This document shows, piece after piece, positions 33,406 through 41,420 of a stretch of DNA of 52,786 nt. Made by a program: the position numbers and the translations under genes. Every line of letters begins with the position of its first letter. The stretch's first letter is position 1. The stretch is from positions 1 to 52,786 of the forward strand of contig NZ_JAERQE010000033.1 of NCBI RefSeq assembly GCF_016734765.1, written 5' to 3'. This DNA comes from Microvirga soli. Its GTDB lineage: Bacteria > Pseudomonadota > Alphaproteobacteria > Rhizobiales > Beijerinckiaceae. Below the pieces are notes generated by a model. The model saw nothing but the letters and a program-made list of their open reading frames with translations, did no database searches and was not told the DNA's origin.

Positions 33406-34782
33406 TCACGGTCGGTTGGCCAAGTATTGTCTCATAAACTCCAGGAACCGTATGTCATCGGCATAGGCGATGTTGATCCGCATCATCGGAGCAAGGGTTG
33501 TCTTCTCAGGTGTAAAGAGAGATCCTGCCGCGATGAAGATACTCTGTTCTGCGGCCTTCTTCACCAAGTCACGGTCGTCCACTCCCGGCGGCAACTGTCC
33601 CCAAAGATAGTACCCGCCGCTCGGAGTAATTGGAATCTCGATGCCGATCTCCTTCAGGTGGGCAATCGCTAACTCGGTTGCTGTCGCAACGCGGGCTTTA
33701 AGCCTCCGCAAATGGCGCAGGTATTGGCTGCTTGCGATGATGTTGTAGACGATCCTCTCCACGAATTCCGAAGTGCTCGTGATCGTCACCATCTTCAAGT
33801 CGCATAGTGTTTTTGCGAGCGACGGTTCCGCCGCTATGTACCCAACCCGTAGGCTGGCCGACAGGGTTTTCGAGAAGGTGCCGACATAGATGACCCGCCT
33901 CAACTGATCCAAGGCAGCGAGGCGAGCGCTGGATGAAGGCAGGATGTCCGCGAAAGGATCGTCCTCCACCACTTGGAAGCCGTGGCTTTCGGCAACCTGC
34001 AGCAGGCGATGGGCGGAGGCTAGGGACAGGGAGCCACTGGTCGGGTTGTGGGCAAGCGATTGCGTAAAGAACACCTTCGGCTTGAAGGCTGCAGCTTTTG
34101 CCGCAAGATCGTCCACGTCCGGACCGTCGCTCAGGCGGCGGACGCCGACGATGTTGACTCTCAAGAGCCTGAGCTTTGCAAAGAGCGGATAATATCCTGG
34201 ATCGTCGACCAGCGCCGTATCGCCCGGCTGCAAAAGGCGGCGCGCAATCAGGTCGAGGGCATGATTGGCCCCATGCGTCAGAACAATCTGGTCAAGAGAT
34301 ACCTGGATCGAGCGCTCCGCCAGAGCCAGCGCTACGCGTTCCCTGAGAGGAGCAAAGCCCTGAGGCGTCCCATAACCATGCTCGCTTTCCCCGCCCGACA
34401 CGTTGAGGTGGCGCATGGAGTTGCCAATGTCGAAGCGCTCCGTCCATGAGGCCGGCGGGCGTCCGTCCCCAACGCGTACGGCGTAGTGCTGAACGAGTTG
34501 TTCCTCCAGGAGTGACACGAAATCGACCGCCTCCACCACATGGGGCGGCCTCTCCATTGCCGATGGCCGCTTCGTTTGGGCTACATAGTAACCGGAGCCC
34601 TGCTTGGCGGTCAGATATCCCAGCGCCACGAGGCGGTCATAGGCTTCCACCATTGTGTTCTTGGACACACCATACTCGATGCCGCCGGCTCGTACGGAGG
34701 ATACGCGCTGGCCGGGTTTGAGAATGTCGCTGTCGACGAGGCGAATGATTCTTTCGACAACACTTTCAACGCGGGTCATCAC
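33406..34782 (-). CDS. MocR-type regulator: GntR helix-turn-helix plus aminotransferase-like domain (458 aa)
   Basis: Residues 1-75 are a GntR winged helix-turn-helix (GGIEYGVSKNTMVEAYDRLV, LTAKQGSGYYV). Residues 110-455 resemble fold type I aminotransferases with the PLP Lys in YVGTFSKTLSASLRVGY and DDPGYYPLFAKLRLL. MocR proteins bind PLP and act as regulators rather than aminotransferases. It is divergent from the TRAP-HMG-CoA genes with a 165-bp shared upstream region, and is the likely local regulator, though HMG-CoA-related operons in Pseudomonas mevalonii use a LysR-type (MvaR) instead. Confidence 0.9.
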   Translation of the reverse strand: MMTRVESVVERIIRLVDSDILKPGQRVSSVRAGGIEYGVSKNTMVEAYDRLVALGYLTAKQGSGYYVAQTKRPSAMERPPHVVEAVDFVSLLEEQLVQHYAVRVGDGRPPASWTERFDIGNSMRHLNVSGGESEHGYGTPQGFAPLRERVALALAERSIQVSLDQIVLTHGANHALDLIARRLLQPGDTALVDDPGYYPLFAKLRLLRVNIVGVRRLSDGPDVDDLAAKAAAFKPKVFFTQSLAHNPTSGSLSLASAHRLLQVAESHGFQVVEDDPFADILPSSSARLAALDQLRRVIYVGTFSKTLSASLRVGYIAAEPSLAKTLCDLKMVTITSTSEFVERIVYNIIASSQYLRHLRRLKARVATATELAIAHLKEIGIEIPITPSGGYYLWGQLPPGVDDRDLVKKAAEQSIFIAAGSLFTPEKTTLAPMMRINIAYADDIRFLEFMRQYLANRP

Positions 34783-34947
34783 CTAACCATCCCGTGAGCC
34801 ATGCCAGACCGTACCAGATAGAAGCTTGGTACAGTGACATCGACTATCCTACCAACTGTCACTTGAACTGTCCCAAAGTGTCATAGATCATTGTTTGGTC
34901 AAGAAGGGTACTGACAAGACCCTCATTCAAGCAAATGGGAGAACGCC
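34783..34947. promoter_or_regulatory. Divergent promoter region with repeated aactgtc motifs
   Basis: The motif aactgtc occurs at 34854-34860 and 34866-34872, exactly 12 bp apart, and agtgtca lies at 34877-34883. An inverted copy agtgaca (34833-34839) faces tgtcact (34857-34863). Directly repeated sites about one helical turn apart are typical of MocR operators. A GGGAGA ribosome binding site precedes the ATG at 34948. I infer, but cannot show, that the MocR protein binds here. Confidence 0.5.
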
Positions 34948-35982
34948 ATGACTTCACTCAATCGCCGCAATATCTGCAAGACGTTGGGGCTCGGTCTCGC
35001 GTTGGGGCTCGGTCTCGCGACATCGTCCTTCGCACAGGAAGCCGTGACCTGGCGCATGCAATCGCTGTGGGATCCGGGAACCACGCCCCAGAAGTTCGAG
35101 GAGCGTTTCGTCCAGCGTGTGAGCGAACTGACGAACGGACGCTTCAAGATTGAGTTGTTCGCGGCAGGCCAGATTGTTCCGGCCGCTCAGATGTTCGACG
35201 CAGTGCGCGGCGGCGCCTTCCAGATGATGAAGACCTTCGACGGCTATGAGGCCGGCAAGATCCCGGCCTTCGCCTTTACCAGCACGGTGCCGTTCGGATT
35301 CCCCGAGCCGGAGCAGTATGAGGCATGGTTCTACGAGGGAGGCGGTCTCCAGATGGCCAAGGAGGCCTATGCGCCCGCAGGCCTCTTCTACATCGCTCCC
35401 ACCGTCTACGGTCAGGAGCCCATCCACTCCAAGGTGGCGATTACCAAGATTTCCGATCTTGCCGGCAAGAAGGGCCGCTTCGTGGGTCTGGCGTCGTCCG
35501 TGATGGGCGCCTTCGGCGTCAGCGTTAGCCCGATCGCAACGGCAGAAGTCTATTCGGCCCTCGACAAGGGCGTAGTGGATATCGCCGACCGTGGCGACTT
35601 GACGGCGAACTACGAGGCCGGTCTCGCAGAAGTGGCCAAGCACGTGGTGCTGCCGGGCGTCCACCAGCCCACGACGGCTACGAGCTACGTGGCCAACCGC
35701 GCCGCCTATGACCGTCTGCCCACGGAGTTCAAGACCGCCCTGGAAACAGCTGCAAAAGAGACATCCAAGGCTCTTCGCGAAAACATCCGGCAGCAGGACG
35801 CTGCCGTTCTCGCCAAATATCGTGAGAAGGGCGTGACGATCCACAACCTCGATCCCGCCGACATCCGCGAGAACCGCGCGAAGGCCGTTGAGGCCTGGAA
35901 GGCTGCGACCAAGGACAATGCTCTGGCCAAGAAGATCCTCGACAGCCAGATGGACTTCATGAAGAAGCAGGGCGTTCTTTAA
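34948..35982 (+). CDS. TRAP transporter substrate-binding protein, DctP family (344 aa)
   Basis: A periplasmic solute-binding protein of TRAP type. The signal peptide (residues 1-30) carries an exact 18-bp tandem duplication encoding LGLGLA twice (residues 13-24; 34984-35019). The mature part begins QEAVTWRMQSLWDPG. Substrate contact is usually made by an Arg near residue 170-180 in TRAP proteins; here GRFVGLASSVMGAFGVSVSP covers that area. Its ligand is inferred as mevalonate from the HMG-CoA genes downstream. It is first in the operon and is followed by a small hairpin that may reduce readthrough to the membrane genes. Confidence 0.9.
   Translation: MTSLNRRNICKTLGLGLALGLGLATSSFAQEAVTWRMQSLWDPGTTPQKFEERFVQRVSELTNGRFKIELFAAGQIVPAAQMFDAVRGGAFQMMKTFDGYEAGKIPAFAFTSTVPFGFPEPEQYEAWFYEGGGLQMAKEAYAPAGLFYIAPTVYGQEPIHSKVAITKISDLAGKKGRFVGLASSVMGAFGVSVSPIATAEVYSALDKGVVDIADRGDLTANYEAGLAEVAKHVVLPGVHQPTTATSYVANRAAYDRLPTEFKTALETAAKETSKALRENIRQQDAAVLAKYREKGVTIHNLDPADIRENRAKAVEAWKAATKDNALAKKILDSQMDFMKKQGVL
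34984..35019 (+). repeat. 18-bp perfect tandem duplication in the dctP signal peptide
   Basis: The unit ttggggctcggtctcgcg occurs twice without change. It is in frame and extends the hydrophobic core by six residues (LGLGLA). One copy would still give a functional signal sequence, so this looks like a recent slippage event. Confidence 0.9.
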
Positions 35983-35996
35983 ACTCAGTCCTGCTC

Positions 35997-36029
35997 CAGG
36001 CGTCGGTTGTCCGGCGCCTGATCCTTTTC
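35997..36029 (+). terminator. Possible attenuating hairpin between dctP and dctQ
   Basis: The arms caggcg (35997-36002) and cgcctg (36015-36020) form a short stem with a 12-nt loop, followed by atccttttcc. It is a weak terminator or an mRNA stabiliser after the binding-protein gene, a layout often seen to favour expression of the periplasmic component. Confidence 0.4.
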
Positions 36030-36052
36030 CTGACAATCTGCAGGAGTGGCTC

Positions 36053-36580
36053 GTGTCATCGCTCGTCGCTGCGTTCGTGGCCGGGGTGACGGCCGTCAAC
36101 AAGGCGGCCTTCGCCCTCGCGGTCACACTCATTTTCGTCATTGTTCCGATCATGCTGATCGAGGTGACGATGCGCTATCTGTTTAATATGCCGACCGTCT
36201 GGGGCATGGAACTGGCAACGCTTCTCTTCGGCCCGTACTTCCTGCTCGGCGGCCCGTATGTGCTGCACTTGAGAGGTCATGTGTCAATGGACCTGCTCTA
36301 CCAGCGTCTCAGCGCCCGCACGAGACGCATGGTGGATCTCGTCAACATGCCCATCATCATGGCGTTCTGTCTCATCCTGCTCTGGTACACGCTGCCGATC
36401 ACGATCGACTCATTCATGTACGGCGAGACGTCCTTCTCCGCATGGAACCCACCGATCTGGTGGACGAAAGCGGCTGTTCCGATTGCGCTGTTCCTGCTTC
36501 TCGCGCAGGCATTCGCCGAGTTTCTGACGATCCTCGCCGGTAAGGTCGAGGAACCCCATCCGATGGAAGCAGGCCTATGA
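36053..36580 (+). CDS. TRAP transporter small permease, DctQ family (175 aa)
   Basis: Four transmembrane helices are visible, with the family motif LLFGPYFLLGGPYVLHLRGH in the second and third helices. It starts with GTG at 36053 after AGGAG. It overlaps the start of the DctM gene (ATGA, 4 nt), so the two are translationally coupled. It forms the small membrane subunit of a sodium-coupled TRAP transporter. Confidence 0.9.
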   Translation: MSSLVAAFVAGVTAVNKAAFALAVTLIFVIVPIMLIEVTMRYLFNMPTVWGMELATLLFGPYFLLGGPYVLHLRGHVSMDLLYQRLSARTRRMVDLVNMPIIMAFCLILLWYTLPITIDSFMYGETSFSAWNPPIWWTKAAVPIALFLLLAQAFAEFLTILAGKVEEPHPMEAGL

Positions 36581-37890
36581 GCTCCACCGCAATTCTCGTT
36601 TTGATGTTTGGTGGCCTGATCCTGTTCATGCTCTCGGGCCTGCCTATCGCATTCGTTCTCGGCGGGCTCTCGCTTCTCATCACGGTGGCGCTCTGGAATG
36701 CAGACGCGGTGGTTATCATCGTGCTCCAGGTTTTCGACACGATGCGGTCGGAAGCGCTCCTTGGAATTCCGCTCTATATTTTGATGGCGGGTATTCTCTC
36801 CCGCTCCGGAGTGATCGAGCAACTCTATCGCGCCATGGAGCTGTGGTTTGGCCGGGTTCGCGGTGGCCTCGCAATTGGAACAGTCGTCATTTCCGTCATC
36901 ATGGCGGCCATGACGGGCGTGGTTGGCGCCGCGGTCACGGCCATGGGCATGCTGGCCCTGCCGGAAATGCTTCGCCGCCGCTACGATCCAGGTCTTGCGA
37001 CAGGCACCATCTGCGCCTCCGGAACGCTGGGTATTCTGATCCCTCCGTCCGTTCTCACCATCGTCTACGCAGTCACGGCGCAGGTCTCTATCGGCAAGAT
37101 GCTGATCGCCGGAATCGTGCCAGGCCTCATGCTGGCGGTGCTCTACATCGGGTACATCCTGATGGTCGCCTGGCTTAATCCGAAAGCCGCTCCCTTGGCT
37201 GAGGATTTCAAGCCCGCACCGCTCTCGGTACGCCTTGCGGCCCTGACCTCGCTGATCCTGCCGACCCTGCTCATCGTGATGATCCTTGGATCGATTTTCT
37301 TCGGTATCGCGACGCCTACCGAAGCGGCGGCCGTCGGTGTGTTTGGAGCCTGCATCGCTGCGGCCACGCAGCGCCGCCTTACCTTGAACGCTCTATGGGG
37401 AGCCGGTGTCGACACTCTCAAGGCAACGTCGATGATCCTCTGGATTACGATCGGCGCCAAAGCCTATGTGGCGATCTTTACCGGGCTTGGCGGTGCGGAC
37501 GCGCTTCTGAACTTCATCAAGGGACTTCAGATCGCGCCTTACATGATCCTGATCGTCATGATGCTGATCCTGATCTTCCTCGGCACGGTTCTCGACGAGA
37601 TCGGCATCATCCTTCTGACGGTTCCCGTCTTCATTCCGATTGTGAGGCTTCTTGGCTTCGACGAGATTTGGTTTGGAGTGCTGTACGCGATCACCATTCA
37701 GATGGGCTATATCTCGCCGCCGTTCGGCTACACGCTGTTCTACATGAAGGGCACGCTACCTCCGCATCTGAATATGGGTGTCGTCTACCGCGGAATCCTT
37801 CCGTTCTGGGCGCTGCAGACCCTCGGTCTTGCCCTTGCGATGGCCTTCCCTGGCCTCATGACGATCCTTCCCCGCATCATGGACCAATAA
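36577..37890 (+). CDS. TRAP transporter large permease, DctM family (437 aa)
   Basis: About twelve hydrophobic segments and the DctM hallmarks GAAVTAMGMLALPEMLRRRY, GTLGILIPPSVLTIVYAVTA and IGIILLTVPVFIPIVRLLGF. Length is normal for the family. With DctP and DctQ it should make a complete tripartite sodium-coupled importer of an organic acid; the enzyme genes that follow suggest mevalonate. Confidence 0.95.
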   Translation: MSSTAILVLMFGGLILFMLSGLPIAFVLGGLSLLITVALWNADAVVIIVLQVFDTMRSEALLGIPLYILMAGILSRSGVIEQLYRAMELWFGRVRGGLAIGTVVISVIMAAMTGVVGAAVTAMGMLALPEMLRRRYDPGLATGTICASGTLGILIPPSVLTIVYAVTAQVSIGKMLIAGIVPGLMLAVLYIGYILMVAWLNPKAAPLAEDFKPAPLSVRLAALTSLILPTLLIVMILGSIFFGIATPTEAAAVGVFGACIAAATQRRLTLNALWGAGVDTLKATSMILWITIGAKAYVAIFTGLGGADALLNFIKGLQIAPYMILIVMMLILIFLGTVLDEIGIILLTVPVFIPIVRLLGFDEIWFGVLYAITIQMGYISPPFGYTLFYMKGTLPPHLNMGVVYRGILPFWALQTLGLALAMAFPGLMTILPRIMDQ

Positions 37891-37905
37891 AGCTTGGAGT
37901 TCACC

Positions 37906-39195
37906 ATGGCTGACATGCCGAACACATCCGCCCGCTCCTCACGTATCTCCGGGTTTCACAAGATGTCGACCGCCGAGCGCCTAAAGATCGTTGCGGACTT
38001 CTGTGGCCTCGACGAGCAATCCGCCGCTTTACTGGGCAATACCGGCAATCTCGATCCGCATATTGCGGACCATATGATCGAGAACGTGGTCGGCACGATG
38101 ACGATTCCGGTAGGCGTCGCAACCAACATGCGGATCGACGGCAAGGATATTCTGGTTCCTATGGCGACTGAGGAGTCCTCGGTTGTGGCTGCGGTCTGCA
38201 ATGCGGCCCGGCAATGCTACGATGAAGGGGGCTTCACTACCTCCATGTCCGGCGCGCTGATGATCGCCCAGGTTCAGCTCGTGGGCGTCAGCGACCCCGA
38301 GAGCGCGCGCATCAAGATCCTTGAGCGCAAGAATGACATCAAGGAAATCTGCGATGCCTGCGATCCGGTGCTCGTGAAGTTCGGAGGCGGCTTCCGCGAT
38401 CTTGAGGTCCGGGTGATTGAGAGCCGCGGCGGGCCTATGGTCATCACACATCTCATCGTGGACACCCGCGACGCGATGGGAGCCAACGCTGTGAACACTA
38501 TGGCCGAGAAGCTCGCCCCGAGCATCGAGGGCTGGACCGGAGGCAAGGTTTTCCTGCGCATTCTTTCAAACTTGGCTGACCGGCGGGTGGCGCGGGCGCG
38601 GGCCGTGTGGCCCGCAGAGGCGATTGGCGGCGAAGCCGTTCGGGACGGCATTATCAGCGCCTACCATTTCGCCGAGGCCGATCCCTATCGCGCGGCCACC
38701 CATAACAAGGGCATCATGAACGGCGTCTCGGCCATCGTTCTCGCCACCGGCAACGACACCCGCGCGGTCGAAGCCGGAGCCCATGCCTATGCGGCACGCT
38801 CCGGTCGCTATACGAGCCTGACCCGCTGGGAGAAAACGGCGGAAGGACACCTTGTGGGCGTTCTCGAAATGCCCATGGCTGTCGGCCTGATCGGCGGCGC
38901 TACGAAAGTACACCCGATCGCCCGCGCGTGCCTGTCCATTCTGGGGGTGACGGCGGCCGAGGAGCTTGCCCGCATCATCGCGGCAGTCGGCCTTGCCCAG
39001 AACTTCTCGGCCTTGCGTGCGCTCGCCACCACCGGCATTCAGAAGGGCCACATGGCCCTGCATGCACAGAACGTCGCCATTATGGCGGGAGCGCTGGGCG
39101 CGGAGGTTGACGCTGTTGCCCGGGCGCTCGTGGCCGCAGGAACAGTGCGGATCGATGCGGCGGAGGCTGAGCTGGCAAAGATCAGGAACTCTTAA
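37906..39195 (+). CDS. mvaA: Degradative (class II) 3-hydroxy-3-methylglutaryl-CoA reductase (429 aa)
   Basis: Catalyses the reversible conversion of mevalonate and CoA to HMG-CoA, here probably in the oxidative direction with NAD+. Residues match the Pseudomonas mevalonii enzyme: ENVVGTMTIPVGVATNMRID, the catalytic Glu in VPMATEESSVVAA, Lys in ATHNKGIMNGVSAIVLATGN, Asp in GNDTRA and His in IQKGHMALHAQN. The length (429) equals the bacterial class II size (about 430). The ATG at 37906 was chosen over the TTG at 37894 because TTGGAG then serves as its ribosome binding site. It is followed after 3 bp by HMG-CoA lyase, the mvaAB order of P. mevalonii. Confidence 0.92.
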   Translation: MADMPNTSARSSRISGFHKMSTAERLKIVADFCGLDEQSAALLGNTGNLDPHIADHMIENVVGTMTIPVGVATNMRIDGKDILVPMATEESSVVAAVCNAARQCYDEGGFTTSMSGALMIAQVQLVGVSDPESARIKILERKNDIKEICDACDPVLVKFGGGFRDLEVRVIESRGGPMVITHLIVDTRDAMGANAVNTMAEKLAPSIEGWTGGKVFLRILSNLADRRVARARAVWPAEAIGGEAVRDGIISAYHFAEADPYRAATHNKGIMNGVSAIVLATGNDTRAVEAGAHAYAARSGRYTSLTRWEKTAEGHLVGVLEMPMAVGLIGGATKVHPIARACLSILGVTAAEELARIIAAVGLAQNFSALRALATTGIQKGHMALHAQNVAIMAGALGAEVDAVARALVAAGTVRIDAAEAELAKIRNS

Positions 39196-39198
39196 TCG

Positions 39199-40092
39199 AT
39201 GACGGACCAAGTGCGCCTTGTGGAAGTTGGTCCCCGGGACGGGCTCCAAAACGAGCCATCCCATCCAACGACCGAGATCAAAATCGAGCTGATCCAACGC
39301 CTGTTCGGTGCCGGTCTCCGGCACATCGAGGCGGGAGCCTTCGTGTCGCCGCGATGGGTTCCCCAGATGGCAGACAGCGCAGCCGTGATCGCCGCGCTCA
39401 AACCGCCTGCGGGCTCGGAAATCCTCGCCTTGGTTCCCAACGAGGCCGGATTGAAGCCGGCTCTAGCAAGCCAAGTCGGAACGGTTGCGGTGTTCACCGC
39501 CGCGTCCGAGACCTTCTCCCAGCGCAACACGAACTGCAGCATCGCCGAGGGTCTTACACGAATCCGCTCCGTCGTGGAGCAGGCGAAAGCAGCCAATCGG
39601 CAGGTCAGGGGCTATGTCAGCTGCGTGGTCGGCTGTCCCTATGAGGGACGGATCCCTGTCTCTTCCGTGGTCAGGGTTGCCGAGGAACTCTTCGCGATGG
39701 GGTGTGACGAGATTGCGCTGGGTGATACCAACGGAGCTGCCCGTCCCGCTGAAATCCAGGCCCTCCTGAGCGCCGTGACGGGCAGCATCCCTGTCGGGCG
39801 GATCGCGATCCATGCCCATGACACCTATGGGATGGGAATTGCAAATGTTCTAACCGCGCTCGAATACGGCGTGCGCTCGATCGATTCCTCCGTGGCCGGT
39901 CTCGGAGGATGCCCTTATGCTCCGGGAGCAACCGGCAATGTGGCAACCGAAGACGTTGTGTATCTTCTCGAAGGGCAAGGCTTAGCCACAGGCACCGATC
40001 TCGACGAGCTGACCCGCATAGGTGCATGGATCTGCAACGCTCTTGGGCGTCCTCTCGGTTCTCGGGTTGGCAAAGCTCGATTGGCAACATAA
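39199..40092 (+). CDS. mvaB: Hydroxymethylglutaryl-CoA lyase (297 aa)
   Basis: Cleaves HMG-CoA to acetyl-CoA and acetoacetate. Signature sequences: VRLVEVGPRDGLQNEPSHPT near the N-terminus, the metal-binding HAHDTYGMG near residue 211, and the Cys loop SVAGLGGCPYAPGATGNVAT near 235. It is the last gene of the operon and starts 3 bp after the reductase stop. Together with the TRAP genes it makes a plausible mevalonate-catabolic unit. Further conversion of acetoacetate is not encoded in this window. Confidence 0.95.
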   Translation: MTDQVRLVEVGPRDGLQNEPSHPTTEIKIELIQRLFGAGLRHIEAGAFVSPRWVPQMADSAAVIAALKPPAGSEILALVPNEAGLKPALASQVGTVAVFTAASETFSQRNTNCSIAEGLTRIRSVVEQAKAANRQVRGYVSCVVGCPYEGRIPVSSVVRVAEELFAMGCDEIALGDTNGAARPAEIQALLSAVTGSIPVGRIAIHAHDTYGMGIANVLTALEYGVRSIDSSVAGLGGCPYAPGATGNVATEDVVYLLEGQGLATGTDLDELTRIGAWICNALGRPLGSRVGKARLAT

Positions 40093-40205
40093 CCAACATA
40101 ACGACGCTTGCCAAAATCTTCATATCCGGATTGGCGTGTGCAAAAGCCGGGCTAGTCGGCTCCTTCAGCAGCTATACTCAGCTAGGGTGACATGCCCCGA
40201 ACGAC

Positions 40206-41265
40206 TAGAGCAACGGCAGTTCTGACGGAGTCGTTGGGGCTATGCGGCGTGGTGGCTTCGTGATTCACTCATCTTGACCCTCTTTGGAGGAGATGAGCGA
40301 TGACGAAGTCTTACTCGCTGGATCTGCGCCGCCGGGTGGTGCGCTTTGTCGAGGCGGGGCATTCCTGTCATGAGGCAGCCCGGCATTTTGACGTCTCTGT
40401 CGCCTTTGTGGTCCGGCTCATGGCGGCCTATCGGGCCACCGGCAGTCTGGCGCCCAAGCCGGAGGGCGGCTGGCGCTACTCCAAGCTTGATCCGCATCGC
40501 GATTTCCTGCTCCAGCGTGTCGCCGAGAAGGGCGACATCACCATGCCGCAGCTCGAGGCTGAACTGGCAGCTCTTGGCACCAGGGTCACGCCCGCCTCGA
40601 TCTCGCACTGGTTCCGCCGCCAAGGCTACCGCTTCAAAAAAACGCTGCGGGCCAGCGAACAAGGGCGCTCCGACGTGCGTCAGGCTCGCGAGCACTGGAA
40701 TACCAAGCGCCAGCCGCGCATGCGCGAGGAGCCGCACCGGCTCGTGTTTCTCGATGAGACCGGCACCACCACCAAGATGACGCGTCTGCGTGGCCGCTGT
40801 CCCAAGGGGCAGCGCCTGTACGCCAAGGCGCCGTTCGGGCACTGGCTGAGCCAAACCTTCGTGGCGGGGCTGCGCTACTCCGGGCTGACGGCCCCGTGGG
40901 TGATTGACGGGCCGATGACCCGGCAGATCTTCGAGACCTATGTCGAGACCCAGCTCGCCCCGACCTTGTCCAAGGGAGACGTGGTGATCCTCGACAACCT
41001 GCCGGCGCACAAGAGCGAGAGGGCGGCGGAGTGCCTGAAGCAACGCGGCGCCTGGTTCCTGTTCCTGCCCCCGTACAGTCCAGACATGAACCCAATTGAG
41101 CAACTCTTCGCCAAGATCAAGGCGCACCTGCGCAAAGCCGAAGCCCGCACCTTTGACGCGCTCTGGCGAGCCATTGGCGACATCTGCGATGGGATCGAGG
41201 CTGAGGAATGCCGCAACTACTTCACCGCCGCAGGATATGGATTCGTCTGAACCGCCGTTGCTCTA
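40206..41265 (+). mobile_element. IS630-family insertion sequence, apparently intact (about 1060 bp)
   Basis: The left end reads TAgagcaacggcagttctgac and the right end, inward, is TAgagcaacggcggttcagac. Both begin with TA, the IS630/Tc1-type target duplication. One transposase gene fills the element. It lies just after the HMG-CoA lyase gene. Confidence 0.8.
40300..41250 (+). CDS. IS630-family transposase (316 aa)
   Basis: N-terminal helix-turn-helix (RFVEAGHSCHEAARHFDVSV) and a C-terminal DDE domain: RLVFLDETGTTTKM, VVILDNLPAHKSE, and LPPYSPDMNPIEQLFAKIK with the final Glu. The frame is unbroken and the length is normal, so it is probably active. The ATG at 40300 follows GGAGGAG. Confidence 0.92.
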   Translation: MTKSYSLDLRRRVVRFVEAGHSCHEAARHFDVSVAFVVRLMAAYRATGSLAPKPEGGWRYSKLDPHRDFLLQRVAEKGDITMPQLEAELAALGTRVTPASISHWFRRQGYRFKKTLRASEQGRSDVRQAREHWNTKRQPRMREEPHRLVFLDETGTTTKMTRLRGRCPKGQRLYAKAPFGHWLSQTFVAGLRYSGLTAPWVIDGPMTRQIFETYVETQLAPTLSKGDVVILDNLPAHKSERAAECLKQRGAWFLFLPPYSPDMNPIEQLFAKIKAHLRKAEARTFDALWRAIGDICDGIEAEECRNYFTAAGYGFV

Positions 41266-41284
41266 GTTTCCGCAGGCAGCTAGA

Positions 41285-41389
41285 GCATCGTGCTGAAAAT
41301 TGGACCCCTTTTTCCGGTCCCCACGATGCGCCAGTTGAAGAAGCATCGGATCGATCCCAAAAATGCAAGTACACTTATGAGTCCGATGC
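41285..41389. repeat. Intergenic palindromic repeat elements
   Basis: Two inverted repeats are seen: gcatcgtg (41285-41292) with cacgatgc (41322-41329), and gcatcgga (41343-41350) with tccgatgc (41382-41389). Sequences of this kind are widespread in Rhizobiales intergenic DNA. They lie downstream of the convergent RTX gene and the IS630 element and could act as a bidirectional terminator. Confidence 0.5.
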
Positions 41390-41420
41390 TTTAAAGCTTA
41401 CGATGCGTTTTGAGTAAGCA

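Noticed and set aside
34954..36153. A 399-codon open frame antisense to dctP and dctQ
   Set aside because: It is a shadow of the well-supported TRAP genes and matches no family.
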